Source: Psychrobacter vallis
GTDB taxonomy: Bacteria > Pseudomonadota > Gammaproteobacteria > Pseudomonadales > Moraxellaceae
Length of the DNA stretch: 64,000 nt
Assembly (NCBI RefSeq): GCF_904846715.1
Contig: NZ_CAJHBU010000003.1
Span: 62,001-126,000, forward strand
Reading direction: 5' to 3'
This document shows, in pieces, positions 8,901-18,804 of the stretch. Position numbers and translations under genes: made by a program. The notes beneath the pieces were generated by a model that searched no databases, was not told the origin of the DNA, and saw only the letters and a program-made list of their open reading frames with translations. Within the stretch, counting starts at the first letter, position 1. Each line of letters opens with the position of its first letter.

Positions 8901-10935
8901 TAGCCCAAGCCAGCTTATCGTCACCGCTGAAGGCTTAGATGCGGCAGGACAAACGTTCAAAAGCGTGCAAGCTACTTTTAACGGCACTGAACAGGCGCAT
9001 GTGGTTGACGTTGACGTTACCAACGAGCAGCTGGATGTCAGCGCAAGGCTCAAAGGGGGTTTTAATCGAGACAATCTAAGCTGGTCAGGTGTGATCGGTA
9101 AAGGCCGTATCAAATCTAAATATGCCACCTTAAACCAGCTGCAACCAGCGCAGTTAATTGTGAATTTACCTAATAATCAAAATGGTAGAGATAATGACTT
9201 AAAAGTGCAGCTGGCAGCGCATTGCTGGCAAGCAACGGATCAAACAGGCAAGGTGTGCTTACGCGAAAACTTAATTGCGTCACCAGATAAAGGTGAGGTC
9301 AATGTCGTCCTACAGAACTTAGATACCTCATTACTTTCAGTCTTTTTACCCAACGACATTGACTGGCAGGGTAAGATTAATGGTAAAGCCATTGTCGGTT
9401 GGCAAGCTGGTCGTCCACCGACTATCAATACGACATTATATTCAGATAACGGTAAAATCGGCTTGATGCAAGATGGTGATAGTGCCCCTGTTACCTTGCC
9501 GTATAAGCGTGTCTCACTCATTGCTTTATCCGTTCCTGAAGGCATCAAGCTGCGTACAGACATCAATACTGGTCGCGGTGCGCGTGGCTATGCTGAAGTT
9601 GTCGTTGATCCGTACAAAACACCGAAGCCAATATCAGGCGCTTTGGTGCTAAATGAGCTGAATCTTGCGATATTTAAACCTTTTTTCCCCGGTATGCGCG
9701 TACTAGAAGGCAATATCACGATGGCAGGCGGACTTGGTGGTACCTTAGACAAGCCGCAGTTTTATGGTGATGTAAAACTGGCAAATGGCCGCATTGCGAT
9801 GCTCGACTTACCTGTGAATTTAACCAACGTGAATACTGAAGCCAAAATTCGGGGCACACAAGCGACCATCGATGGAACGTTTAAAAGTGGCACGGGTACA
9901 GGTACGGTGACAGGTACGGTTAATTGGCAACAAAAATTACAGGCCAAACTGAGTGTTGCTGGTAAAGATTTGGTGATTACGCAACCACCGTTATTATTGG
10001 CCCAAATTAACCCTGATATCGATATCATCGTGCGCCCAGGTGACCGTTATGTCAATATTACAGGCGTAGTCAGTGTGCCATCTGCGACTATTCGTCCGCC
10101 AGAGGCTAGCGAAGATATCATTACCCAAACCGAAGATGCCGTCGTGCTTGATCGCCGTTTGATTGGCAATATTAACGAGGTGTTGGCGGTCTCACAACCA
10201 TGGTCAATCAATGCAGACATTGGTGTTGATTTAGGTGACGATATCAATTTCCGTGGTTTTGGCGCAGTCATTCCGTTGGCAGGCGCGATTAATATCACGC
10301 AAAATGGCACAGGTGTCATGCGGGCAAGAGGTGTGGTACAGGTGTCACGTCGTACCAACATCAACGCTTTTGGTCAGAATTTAGAGCTTAACTACGGGCA
10401 GGTACGCTTTAACGGAGATGTGATGAAGCCCAATCTGAGTATAGAGGCGGTTAAGATCATCAGTGGCAAAACAGTGGGTGTGCGTGTCAAAGGCACTACA
10501 GAAAGCCCAAATATTATTGTTTTTAATAATGCTGGATTGACGCAGCAACAAGCAATGAACGCTTTGGTGACAGGTCGCCTCGATAATAGAAGCGCCACAC
10601 AGATTAGTGAGCAAGGATTTAAGTCACAGGTAACCAATAACTTAGCGGCAGCTGGTTTGAGCTTTGGTCTAAGTGGGACGCGCAATCTAACCAATCAAAT
10701 TGGTCAAGCGTTTGGCTTTCAGAGTTTGACGGTTGATGCTTCAGGCAGCAGTGAAGACACCAATGTCAATGTCACCGGCTATGTCAGTCCTGACTTATAT
10801 ATTCGTTATGGCGTAGGTGTCTTTAATGCGCAAAACAGCCTCTCTATTCGCTATCAACTGACACGCCGTATCTACGTTGAAGCAACTTCAGCCGCAGAAA
10901 ACGCGGTAGACGTGGTCTATAGTTGGCAGTTCTAA
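5941..10935 (+). CDS. tamB: Translocation and assembly module inner-membrane protein TamB
   Basis: A 1664-residue protein (E. coli TamB is 1259). An N-terminal membrane anchor at about 32-55 (LLKLLVLILIVLAIMFAVFF) is followed by a very long, repetitive, beta-rich periplasmic region of AsmA/TamB type with recurring blocks such as GNLILQG, GxLTIDASG and GAAGSIDAKG. The conserved TamB C-terminal domain (DUF490) ends in an aromatic residue (VVYSWQF). TamB spans the periplasm and is thought to pass lipids or guide outer-membrane protein insertion together with TamA. The frame could also begin at TTG 5932; I prefer ATG 5941, though neither has a strong ribosome-binding site. A bidirectional terminator follows at about 11006. 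Confidence 0.92.
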   Translation: MLTKNTPPNNTPDEDPAQRDARAVKRWYPLSFLLKLLVLILIVLAIMFAVFFYAMGTDSGTKFILEKISAETGIEFQYGRGNLRDGIWITDIDIEATEDITVLVDKAYVKIGWRAIFAKEVHLREADIQTIEILNTKPPTGEPFDYKTLQLPVNLRFDQAKIKKIIYKQVTKEPIVVHDIVARDLTWVGSMVTVGHGDLQYADIVKISALQGEIDLQGDYPLDLSAIAEVSALEKAYIDPLNITATGTLKRTVGEVSSRYNDSDVSGDFVVQGLDKDSPFQAKLQWDDILIPYAESQDIRLKSGTATATGVLSEIRLRINTELTAKDIPSGHYQGRGIIANSQLRIDRLEAEVPAGNLILQGILDWQDSFDAKVRANGSNFDIQSVIPEQYADFKAYAPQKLNGRLSVHYQQKNSAGNIEIDADLRQRDGEYVNANITRGKVSAKSTQVAPWYIDAKWQNLVRRNVPNIGNIDSPSGQADVIVRGSRLSVDANAVINELNAAPKGNYDVRVRKVGDVIDINRLDYEGIVGDLSGTGQIQLANKKRPLTWQIDARTNGLLPKQYRSDLPLERLTGSVSARGRLLNITKNGVSGQRHIITLSKTDLQAQLDDTQNSRTIGIAGNGDASVDIIGGELSVFDARFDGQIDTADVPKGRLVIDAAGTPKLISIRQFNYNGEAGAVKAKGVIDLRNNIGWTVDGRFDAFNVGYFLPNNPAIITGDLKTSGEWQTPPKNQANTAGKLQRFSVNFDGILDAEQLPAGKLTIDASGDAQLIRINRFRHVGAAGSIDAKGNVDVRQGIAWDINAVMDRFNVGYFLKDTPSLITGTINTDGRWSDSQQVINIEQIDLSGMLKGQPLSAKGSLAAKMRLPKDLAGYFQRLQTQDAQTQYQRVNALIDSLNADNLVLRWGDNYITANGNARQLQTKINITSLDQLSNKLAGKVTGGATLSQPAGQALPTIYIDLVGERIALPGFILRQGRVRGKLVNLANSPSQLIVTAEGLDAAGQTFKSVQATFNGTEQAHVVDVDVTNEQLDVSARLKGGFNRDNLSWSGVIGKGRIKSKYATLNQLQPAQLIVNLPNNQNGRDNDLKVQLAAHCWQATDQTGKVCLRENLIASPDKGEVNVVLQNLDTSLLSVFLPNDIDWQGKINGKAIVGWQAGRPPTINTTLYSDNGKIGLMQDGDSAPVTLPYKRVSLIALSVPEGIKLRTDINTGRGARGYAEVVVDPYKTPKPISGALVLNELNLAIFKPFFPGMRVLEGNITMAGGLGGTLDKPQFYGDVKLANGRIAMLDLPVNLTNVNTEAKIRGTQATIDGTFKSGTGTGTVTGTVNWQQKLQAKLSVAGKDLVITQPPLLLAQINPDIDIIVRPGDRYVNITGVVSVPSATIRPPEASEDIITQTEDAVVLDRRLIGNINEVLAVSQPWSINADIGVDLGDDINFRGFGAVIPLAGAINITQNGTGVMRARGVVQVSRRTNINAFGQNLELNYGQVRFNGDVMKPNLSIEAVKIISGKTVGVRVKGTTESPNIIVFNNAGLTQQQAMNALVTGRLDNRSATQISEQGFKSQVTNNLAAAGLSFGLSGTRNLTNQIGQAFGFQSLTVDASGSSEDTNVNVTGYVSPDLYIRYGVGVFNAQNSLSIRYQLTRRIYVEATSAAENAVDVVYSWQF

Positions 10936-11005
10936 AAGCGCTATTCGAATACTGAAAATAGCGGATAGCACTGTATTTTTTTAAACTGAATCCTTTATGT
11001 GACAT

Positions 11006-11037
11006 AAAAAAACGCCTTTTGTTGAAGGCGTTTTTTT
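11006..11037. terminator. Bidirectional intrinsic terminator between tamB and hemP
   Basis: Perfect 13-bp stem AAAAAAACGCCTT / AAGGCGTTTTTTT with a 6-base loop. It has T-runs on both strands and lies between two convergent genes, so it can stop both tamB (+) and hemP (-). Confidence 0.9.
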
Positions 11038-11064
11038 ATAAGTGTAAAAGTGTGCTGATATTTT

Positions 11065-11229
11065 TTATTTAGTCAGGATTAAGCGATTATTGCGAGTTAA
11101 ACGTAGACGATACTCTTCACCTTCATGCTCAATACGCACTTCTTTGGTTAGAGCGAATAGATGCTGAGATTGTAAAGTAGGTAAACGGTTTTCACGGCAA
11201 TTTAAGTAACGAGAAATGACCATGCTCAT
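11065..11229 (-). CDS. hemP: Hemin uptake protein HemP
   Basis: A 54-residue protein with the HemP family core: VRIEHEGEEYRLRLTRNNRL followed by ILTK at the C-terminus. HemP proteins are small and iron-regulated. They are needed for full expression of haemin uptake or heme-responsive genes in several proteobacteria, and the exact mechanism is unsettled. The frame is open further upstream, but ATG 11229 has AAGGA seven bases before it, so that start is chosen; a second ATG lies at 11223. A strong Fur box overlaps its promoter. No haemin receptor, TonB or ABC uptake gene lies next to it: the neighbours are tamB (convergent) and a Nudix gene (divergent). Confidence 0.85.
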   Translation of the reverse strand: MSMVISRYLNCRENRLPTLQSQHLFALTKEVRIEHEGEEYRLRLTRNNRLILTK

Positions 11230-11290
11230 AGTAAATTCCTTTTGATAAAAATTGGCTGGGTAGGGTAGCAAGAAGAGTTATTGCTTTTAA

Positions 11291-11327
11291 CGATAATAAT
11301 TATCATTTAGATTCGATAATTTTGCAA
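11291..11327 (-). promoter_or_regulatory. hemP promoter with overlapping Fur box
   Basis: On the minus strand a -35-like TTGCAA (11322-11327) and a -10-like GATAAT (11299-11304) are separated by 17 bp. Overlapping the -10 is CGATAATAATTATCA (11291-11305), whose core GATAAT-A-ATTATC is a perfect palindrome and fits the 7-1-7 Fur consensus (TGATAATNATTATCA) at all but one position. Iron-bound Fur would occlude the -10, so iron-repressed hemP expression is expected. Confidence 0.8.
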
Positions 11328-11529
11328 GCCAATTGATAAAATAAAATGCAGTTATTATGTAAACTTATCTAAAGAAATTCTTATAAAGTTGTTATAAAAC
11401 TCCTAATAAAAAATAAATATTAATTTAAATCAATAACTTATATAAATTTATATCGCTTTTCATTCTTTAAAATGATAAACCATAAAGATGATTAGAACTG
11501 TCATAAAAACCGTTATAAAGGATTCTGTC

Positions 11530-12669
11530 ATGTCAGATGAAGCAAAAAAACCAGCCAAACATGAGCAAGCAATTATCGTAAACGTTGCAATCGCAGTCAT
11601 TTATCATAAAGAACAGTATTTACTTGGATTCAGACATGCTGCCCAACATCAGGGCAATCGTTACGAGTTTGTGGGCGGTAAGATAGATACCAATGAAAGT
11701 GCAGAGCAGGCAGTCATTCGAGAAGTCGCTGAAGAGACAGGTATTGCCATTCAAGACAATACTATTGTGAAACTTGGTCGCCTACATCACGATTATGGTG
11801 ATAAGCAGGTTAGCTTAGCGGTCTATAAAATTGAGCTGACAGCAGTGCAGTATCAACAGCACAAATCCTGTCAGTACGGGTTAGAAGGGCAAGCGTTAGT
11901 ATGGGTAGATAAATGCGATTTATTGGCAGGGAAATATCACTTACCAGCCGCCAATAAAACCATTCTTGCTTGGCTAAGTCTGCCAACCAACATAGCGATT
12001 ACCTATCCATTAATACACTTTAGCGCCCATCCTGATCCAGCGGCAGCATGGCTGCAATATCATCAAGAAAAATTAGCAGCAGATACTTGGGTATATATTC
12101 GAATAAAAGACACTGGTGCAAAGCATTTAGCAGCGCAGTTAATGGATATACGTCCAGATATCTTGGTAATTATACCTGAGCAGGATGCAAGTCAGTCGCT
12201 AACCACTGAAAGTTCGATAAAGACGCCAGACGTAAATGTTAGTGAGAAAATTGTCGCTAACCACTTAACGCACACCGCATTAATGCAATGGTTTGATAAT
12301 AATTTTGATGACAGTTTTGATGGTCATTTTGATAGTAATAAGAATGCTTTTGCATCTGACCAACTGCTCTCTCATGATCGTCCATTAATCGTCAGTTGCC
12401 ATGATATAGCCAGTATTCAGGCAGCCAATAAGCTTGCCAGTTTGCGCCTACAACAGCTGTTACCACCAGTGATTGCTGCTTTCTTATCTCCCATCCTAGC
12501 TACCCAAACACACCCAAATACTGAGCCACTTGGCTGGGAGTCATGGTCAGCATTGGCACAATTGGCGGATATGCCAATCATCGGTTTAGGCGGCCTATCA
12601 CCTGCGATGATCGATCAAGCATTGGAGCACGGCGGTGTCGGTATTGCTGGTATTCGCAAATTTCTTTAA
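11530..12669 (+). CDS. Nudix hydrolase fused to a thiamine-phosphate-synthase-like domain (MutT family)
   Basis: A 379-residue two-domain protein. The N-terminal Nudix domain carries a complete Nudix box (GX5EX7REUXEEXGU) at residues 50-72: GKIDTNE, then REVAEETGI. The C-terminal half ends in a TenI/ThiE-like TIM-barrel tail (IIGLGGLSPAMIDQALEHGG). This fusion is known in many proteobacteria. The Nudix part is expected to hydrolyse 8-oxo-dGTP or related nucleotides, while the role of the second domain is unclear. A hydrophilic segment at about 220-280 (NNFDDSFDGHFDSN) interrupts the second domain and looks expanded. ATG 11530 with AAGGA seven bases upstream is chosen over the earlier in-frame ATG 11488. 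The gene is divergent from hemP. Confidence 0.82.
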   Translation: MSDEAKKPAKHEQAIIVNVAIAVIYHKEQYLLGFRHAAQHQGNRYEFVGGKIDTNESAEQAVIREVAEETGIAIQDNTIVKLGRLHHDYGDKQVSLAVYKIELTAVQYQQHKSCQYGLEGQALVWVDKCDLLAGKYHLPAANKTILAWLSLPTNIAITYPLIHFSAHPDPAAAWLQYHQEKLAADTWVYIRIKDTGAKHLAAQLMDIRPDILVIIPEQDASQSLTTESSIKTPDVNVSEKIVANHLTHTALMQWFDNNFDDSFDGHFDSNKNAFASDQLLSHDRPLIVSCHDIASIQAANKLASLRLQQLLPPVIAAFLSPILATQTHPNTEPLGWESWSALAQLADMPIIGLGGLSPAMIDQALEHGGVGIAGIRKFL

Positions 12670-13111
12670 CAAAAAAAACTGCAAAATCGTCACTGCAAAA
12701 ATATTAACGTGATTTGTATCGGTGAGGACACCATCAAATTCTGTCAATATAAATACCTGATTTTTAATATATTTATCCAATGAGTAACTATGTGTTTATT
12801 TCACTGCATAAATACATAGTCACTTACAAACCGTTGCGATTCCCTACATTGCATCACTACTTTAATGATTAGATTGCTTCTAATATTTACTACTTAATCA
12901 AAGAGCGTTTATTTTATTTTGACACGCAAGATTGCTAACCAGATAGCTGCGTTTCTCACTCTTTTAGATCAAGTTTGATTTGTATGGCATTAGATTTCAT
13001 ATCTAAAGACACGGTTTATCATTAACGGCACCGAAGAAATCCAAATTTAAGCAATCAAATGAAGAGTATGGATAAAGCGTTCTAATAGTCACTATTAATA
13101 ATGGTACCTCT
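12670..13111. other. 442-bp AT-rich intergenic region
   Basis: No supported gene, tRNA-like fold or strong terminator. It separates the Nudix gene from the lipocalin gene, so it should contain the lipocalin promoter, but I cannot point to a convincing -35/-10 pair. Short open frames here lack ribosome-binding sites and family similarity. Confidence 0.3.
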
Positions 13112-14281
13112 ATGAAAACCAATAAGTTACCTCAGTCAGCATGGTCTGATTCACAGGAAGCTGGTTCTCAGTCTCAGCAGACTAACCAGTCGAGCAGTTA
13201 CTATATGAACGACGGTGATAATCAGCATACAGGTGATGCCAGCAATGATGCTAGCTACCATCATGAAAAATGGAATAATCAAGATTCTAATCATTTGGCG
13301 ACAATCACGTCTCCACAAGATAGCTGTTTTGGCTACAAACGCCCTGTAAAGGCAAAAGAGTTCGCCATGACTGACACACAAAATGCAAAGAATGATATTC
13401 TAAAAACTCATGACAATGACAGTTTTGATATTGCCAATGGTTATAAACAATCACAAAATTTAAGCGAAAAAGAACCATTGATGTCAGATTTTTCAACTGA
13501 TTCGGTGGAGAGTTTAGATGATGCTTGGCAAGACATCGATGCATCATCCACTAGCAATGCCTCATATACAGAGATACCGGAGCGTATATTTATGAATGGA
13601 TTAATCAAACATACAGGCATTGCTTTAGCTATTATCATACCGTTAGCCGCGTTTTCAGCTTATGCTGCAACGCCACCAGTAAATGCTGCCTCTGGAGTAG
13701 GAGTAACAGCGAGTGCTACGACTGATAAAACAACGACAGAAACGTTATCAATCAAGCCAAGTGCCATCATACATAAGGCTGCCAGTACCCCAACCACAGT
13801 TGATAGTGTGGATTTGAAGAAATACGCAGGAACATGGTATGAGATAGGGCGCTTGCCCATGTATTTTCAGCGTAATTGTGCCAGTGACGTGACGGCCACT
13901 TACACTGAAAAAACGGATGGATCAGGCATCATAGTCGCTAATAAGTGTATGGGTACAGATGGTACTAGCATTTCCGCTGAGGGTCTAGCTAAGCCAGTAG
14001 ATGCAACGGGAAGTAAGTTAAAAGTGACGTTTTTGCCATCGTGGATTCGTTGGTTGCCAGTAGGGCGCGCTGACTATTGGGTACTAGCACGTGATGCTGA
14101 TTATAAAACGGCTTTGGTAGGAACACCTGATAAGGACTATCTGTGGTTATTGGCTCGTTCGCCAAATGTCAGTCAGGAAACCTATGCTAAATATCGTCAG
14201 ATTGCTCAGCAGCAAGGATATGATTTAAAAGAATTTAAGCTGACACCGCATAGCAATCAAACCGTTAAATTGGTGCCATAA
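13112..14281 (+). CDS. Bacterial lipocalin (Blc-like) with long N-terminal extension
   Basis: 389 residues if read from ATG 13112. The C-terminal 160 residues are a lipocalin of the Blc/apolipoprotein D type. They contain the first signature YAGTWYEIGRLPMYFQ, then TATYTE, IRWLPVGRADYWVLARD and YLWLLARSP. Such proteins bind lipids in the periplasm or at the outer membrane. A signal-peptide-like segment (MNGLIKHTGIALAIIIPLAA) begins only at residue 161 (ATG 13592, with GGAG nine bases upstream), so secretion may really start there. The 160 codons in front stay open and encode a hydrophilic Asn/Asp/Ser/Gln/His-rich stretch. No lipobox cysteine is evident, unlike Blc. The true start is uncertain; the domain call is firm. 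Confidence 0.75.
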   Translation: MKTNKLPQSAWSDSQEAGSQSQQTNQSSSYYMNDGDNQHTGDASNDASYHHEKWNNQDSNHLATITSPQDSCFGYKRPVKAKEFAMTDTQNAKNDILKTHDNDSFDIANGYKQSQNLSEKEPLMSDFSTDSVESLDDAWQDIDASSTSNASYTEIPERIFMNGLIKHTGIALAIIIPLAAFSAYAATPPVNAASGVGVTASATTDKTTTETLSIKPSAIIHKAASTPTTVDSVDLKKYAGTWYEIGRLPMYFQRNCASDVTATYTEKTDGSGIIVANKCMGTDGTSISAEGLAKPVDATGSKLKVTFLPSWIRWLPVGRADYWVLARDADYKTALVGTPDKDYLWLLARSPNVSQETYAKYRQIAQQQGYDLKEFKLTPHSNQTVKLVP

Positions 14282-14368
14282 TTATTTAGCTAGCCACCTA
14301 GTGACTGATTGAATCAGCCATTTGGCTTTATATTATCCGATTGGTTATCCAAAATAACGAGCCATAAG

Positions 14369-14400
14369 AAGGCAGCATCATTGGCTGCCTTTATTTTTAT
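14369..14400 (+). terminator. Intrinsic terminator after the lipocalin gene
   Basis: 8-bp stem AAGGCAGC / GCTGCCTT with a 7-base loop, followed by a T-rich tail (TATTTTTAT). It lies 88 bp after the lipocalin stop codon. Confidence 0.8.
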
Positions 14401-14420
14401 TATGACCAGCATGTCATAAT
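14399..14420. repeat. Perfect palindrome, possible operator
   Basis: ATTATGAC-cagcat-GTCATAAT is a perfect 8-bp inverted repeat with a 6-base centre. It lies immediately after the lipocalin terminator and about 220 bp before the gap start. The rest of the 14282-14637 gap holds no gene. It could be a repressor operator or just a weak hairpin. Confidence 0.35.
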
Positions 14421-14637
14421 AAAATGCCTTATAAGCCCTCGTAGTTCGGTTATCGCTGGCAAAATAGAGCGTTTTAGGCTAAAATCTAGGCGATTTAAAT
14501 ACTCTAACGTCAATAAGTAATACCAACCGTGTTTGGTTATCATGCTAGAGTTATTGCTTAGACTACCCACGACTTATCTCATTTCTAGTTCTTTATACTT
14601 TATTGATCATACATTACTGACCATAAGGATGTTTCTC

Positions 14638-16074
14638 GTGAGCAACGCTGATACTTTACGCCAATTGCATCAAGACCATTTAAGCAATTATAACAACCAA
14701 GAGCAGCAAGCGATTGAGCTTATGGGGCTATTAAATAAGCTCTATAACCAGCAAGACGTGCAAGTGACTTTGTTCGGCGAAACGCTAAATACGACTTCAG
14801 TTGGTCAAATATTGGCATTGCATCAAAAAGTTGCACTGCGTGAGCAAGGTGCTAAATCTATTGATATCGCTGATACGTTAGCCATGGTTAAAGCGTTAGC
14901 AGACAACCCTAGTCTGCAGTCGGCACGAGTTGATGTTGGGCAACTAATCGCCAATGACACTGATTTACAAACGGCGCTTCAAGCAATAAATAGCAATGAC
15001 AACACCGTGAATGCTGCAACGGATGTTGTATTGTATGGCTTTGGTCGTATTGGTCGTATCTTAACGCGTCTGCTCCTGTCACAAGCATCAAGCGCGAAAG
15101 GTTTGCAATTAAAAGCCATTGTCGTACGTCCTGCTGCCGCTGGTGATTTAGCAAAGCGTGCATCACTATTAGAGCGTGATTCCATTCATGGTAGCTTCGC
15201 TGGTGGTGTGGTTGTCGATGACGCAAACAATGGTCTGATTATTAATGGTCGCTTTGTGCAGATTATTTATGCCAATGATCCAAGCGATATCGACTATACC
15301 GTTTATGGTATTGATAATGCAGTCGTTATTGACAATACAGGTATTTGGAAAGACGAAGCGGGTCTTGGTAAGCATTTGCAATCTACAGGCGTGAAAAAAG
15401 TCTTATTGACGGCACCTGCTGGCGGTGAAATCAAAAACGTCGTTTATGGTGTGAATAACGATACGGTTGGCGATGATACGATTGTTAGTGCGGCAAGCTG
15501 TACCACCAACGCCATCACGCCAACCCTAAAAGTATTGAACGATGAATACGGTATTGAAAACGGTCACGTCGAAACGATTCACTCATTTACTAACGACCAA
15601 AACCTCATTGATAATTATCATAAAGCCGATCGCCGTGGCCGTAGTGCGGTACTCAACATGGTTATCACGAGTACCGGTGCGGCAAAAGCGGTAGGCAAAG
15701 CGCTACCAGCATTGAGTGGTAAATTGACGGGTAATGCAATTCGTGTACCTACGCCAAACGTCAGTTTGGCAATATTGAACTTGAACCTCAAAACCGCACC
15801 GAACAGCGCCGATGCGTTGAACAATTTTATGCGTAAAGTTGCTAATAGCAGCACTTGGCAGTCGCAGATTGCTTATACAGATTCAACAGAAGCCGTATCG
15901 ACCGATTTTGTCGGAGATACTCATGTCGGTATCGTCGATGCACAAGCAACGATTTTGACTGACAATCATGCGATCGTTTATATTTGGTATGATAATGAAG
16001 TAGGGTATAGCACTCAGGTATTGCGTTTGGCGACGCAAATGGCAGGAATCAGTTATACGCAGATTCCAGCATAA
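14638..16074 (+). CDS. gap: Glyceraldehyde-3-phosphate dehydrogenase, long form
   Basis: A 478-residue enzyme interconverting glyceraldehyde-3-phosphate and 1,3-bisphosphoglycerate with NAD(P). An N-terminal region of about 125 residues, absent from the classical 330-residue enzyme, precedes the Rossmann motif YGFGRIGRIL (near 130). The catalytic cysteine sits in SAASCTTNAITP (Cys288), and the C-terminus has YIWYDNEVGYS. Long forms of this kind occur in Pseudomonas and Moraxellaceae and are often thought to serve gluconeogenesis; the direction used here is inference. GTG 14638 is chosen because AAGGA stands eight bases before it. The frame stays open upstream to TTG 14533, without a ribosome-binding site. 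Confidence 0.88.
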   Translation: MSNADTLRQLHQDHLSNYNNQEQQAIELMGLLNKLYNQQDVQVTLFGETLNTTSVGQILALHQKVALREQGAKSIDIADTLAMVKALADNPSLQSARVDVGQLIANDTDLQTALQAINSNDNTVNAATDVVLYGFGRIGRILTRLLLSQASSAKGLQLKAIVVRPAAAGDLAKRASLLERDSIHGSFAGGVVVDDANNGLIINGRFVQIIYANDPSDIDYTVYGIDNAVVIDNTGIWKDEAGLGKHLQSTGVKKVLLTAPAGGEIKNVVYGVNNDTVGDDTIVSAASCTTNAITPTLKVLNDEYGIENGHVETIHSFTNDQNLIDNYHKADRRGRSAVLNMVITSTGAAKAVGKALPALSGKLTGNAIRVPTPNVSLAILNLNLKTAPNSADALNNFMRKVANSSTWQSQIAYTDSTEAVSTDFVGDTHVGIVDAQATILTDNHAIVYIWYDNEVGYSTQVLRLATQMAGISYTQIPA

Positions 16075-16147
16075 AGCATCAAACCTGAACAAATGCTACT
16101 TTATATGTCTGTTAGATAGTTTGGCATAATCTGAAATGTTATACTCA

Positions 16148-16183
16148 AACACCCGATAGTCTGATTGGTTATCGGGTGTTATT
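16148..16183 (+). terminator. Probable terminator after gap
   Basis: A perfect 11-bp stem AACACCCGATA / TATCGGGTGTT with an 11-base loop, 73 bp after the gap stop. The T-run is short (GTTATTG), so termination may be partial. Confidence 0.6.
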
Positions 16184-16311
16184 GTCATAATAAATGCTAA
16201 GAGAAAATACAACGTTTGCTGAGAGCATGATGACAATGCGATGACCACACGATTTAGTAACACCCTAAAACACAGCCGTTGGTTGTAACCAGTATGTATA
16301 CTGGATTGTAA

Positions 16312-17553
<1,242 letters not shown>

Positions 17554-17631
17554 GCGAATGCGCTTAAGCGGATATGTTTGAATTTTTTAATCAATCCCCG
17601 TAATCAATTCACATGAGAAACAGGAGTTTAT

Positions 17632-18804
17632 ATGGTAGGTGACATGGAAAACACGATCGAAGAAGCACGGTTTATTAAGCAAACCCGCAACTTTGATATT
17701 CAGCGCGTTATTGTCAAGATTGGCTCATCGTTATTAACCAATAATGGTCGAGGGCTAGATCGAACTGCCATATATGAGTGGGCAAAGCAGATCGCTAGAT
17801 TACATAAGCAGGGCATTGAAGTCCTGCTGGTATCGTCAGGTGCGGTTGCTGAAGGTGTAGTACGGATGGATCTTGACGAGCGCCCTAAAAAGCTAGCGGC
17901 ATTACAAGCTTGTGCGTCTATCGGGCAAATGGGTTTGATTGAAACATGGTGGTCAGCCTTAATCCAACATGGTATTCAAAGCTCACAGCTGCTATTGACT
18001 CATGATGATTTATCTAATCGTAGCCGTTATCTCAATACGACAAGTGCGCTGACGCAATTATTAGAATGGCGCGTGCTACCTGTCATTAATGAAAACGACA
18101 CCATTACTATTGATGAAATTAAATTTGGTGATAATGATACTTTAGGTGCAATGGCCGCAGCGATGGTCAATGCAGATTTGTACATTATCCTAACGGATCA
18201 AGATGGTGTGTTTACGGATAACCCACGTGACAATCCCAATGCTAGAATGATTCGACAAGAGCGTGCAATGGCGGATTATTTGTTTGACATAGCAGGAGAT
18301 GGCGGTAAGCTTGGACGCGGTGGTATGCTGACCAAAATCCGTGCTGGTCGCCTTGCTGCAATGGGTGGTTGTCCGACCGTTATTGTGAGCGGAGCTATTG
18401 ATGACGTTATCACTCGTGTGGTATCAGGTGAAGCAGTTGGCACGCTTTTGACGACCAATGATGAAGACAAAATTATCGCTCGTAAGCAATGGCTGGCGGC
18501 GCATCTGCGTATGTCTGGTAGCTTGGTTGTCGATGCTGGTGCGGCAAAAGCCTTAACCGAACATAATAGAAGCTTATTACCCGTCGGTGTTGTCGAGGTT
18601 CGTGGTGGCTTTGATGAAGGTGATGTCGTTGAAATTATTCACGAAGATACGGGTGAGCGTATCGCTGTTGGACAGGTGAATTTCTCCTCTCATGATGCGC
18701 GGCGAGTGGCACGTGAACGTACCGAACAGTTTGATAAGATCTTTGGTAATAGTGAAGAACGTGTCGTGATGGTGCACCGTGATAACTTGGCAATAACCGT
18801 ATAA
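17632..18804 (+). CDS. proB: Glutamate 5-kinase
   Basis: A 390-residue enzyme catalysing the first step of proline synthesis, ATP-dependent phosphorylation of glutamate to gamma-glutamyl phosphate. The amino-acid kinase domain has VIVKIGSSLLTNNG, LLVSSGAVAEG, NENDTITIDEIKFGDND and GGMLTKIRAG. A C-terminal PUA domain (from about 295, RMSGSLVVDAGAAKAL) follows, as in E. coli ProB, which is slightly shorter at 367. ATG 17632 has GGAG five bases upstream. It probably shares a transcript with obgE. The 259 bp after it end in a strong hairpin just before hemE. Confidence 0.95.
   Translation: MVGDMENTIEEARFIKQTRNFDIQRVIVKIGSSLLTNNGRGLDRTAIYEWAKQIARLHKQGIEVLLVSSGAVAEGVVRMDLDERPKKLAALQACASIGQMGLIETWWSALIQHGIQSSQLLLTHDDLSNRSRYLNTTSALTQLLEWRVLPVINENDTITIDEIKFGDNDTLGAMAAAMVNADLYIILTDQDGVFTDNPRDNPNARMIRQERAMADYLFDIAGDGGKLGRGGMLTKIRAGRLAAMGGCPTVIVSGAIDDVITRVVSGEAVGTLLTTNDEDKIIARKQWLAAHLRMSGSLVVDAGAAKALTEHNRSLLPVGVVEVRGGFDEGDVVEIIHEDTGERIAVGQVNFSSHDARRVARERTEQFDKIFGNSEERVVMVHRDNLAITV

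Noticed and set aside
12598-12780. 60-codon minus-strand frame at the end of the Nudix gene
   Set aside because: Overlaps the Nudix 3' end on the opposite strand; no ribosome-binding site and no similarity.
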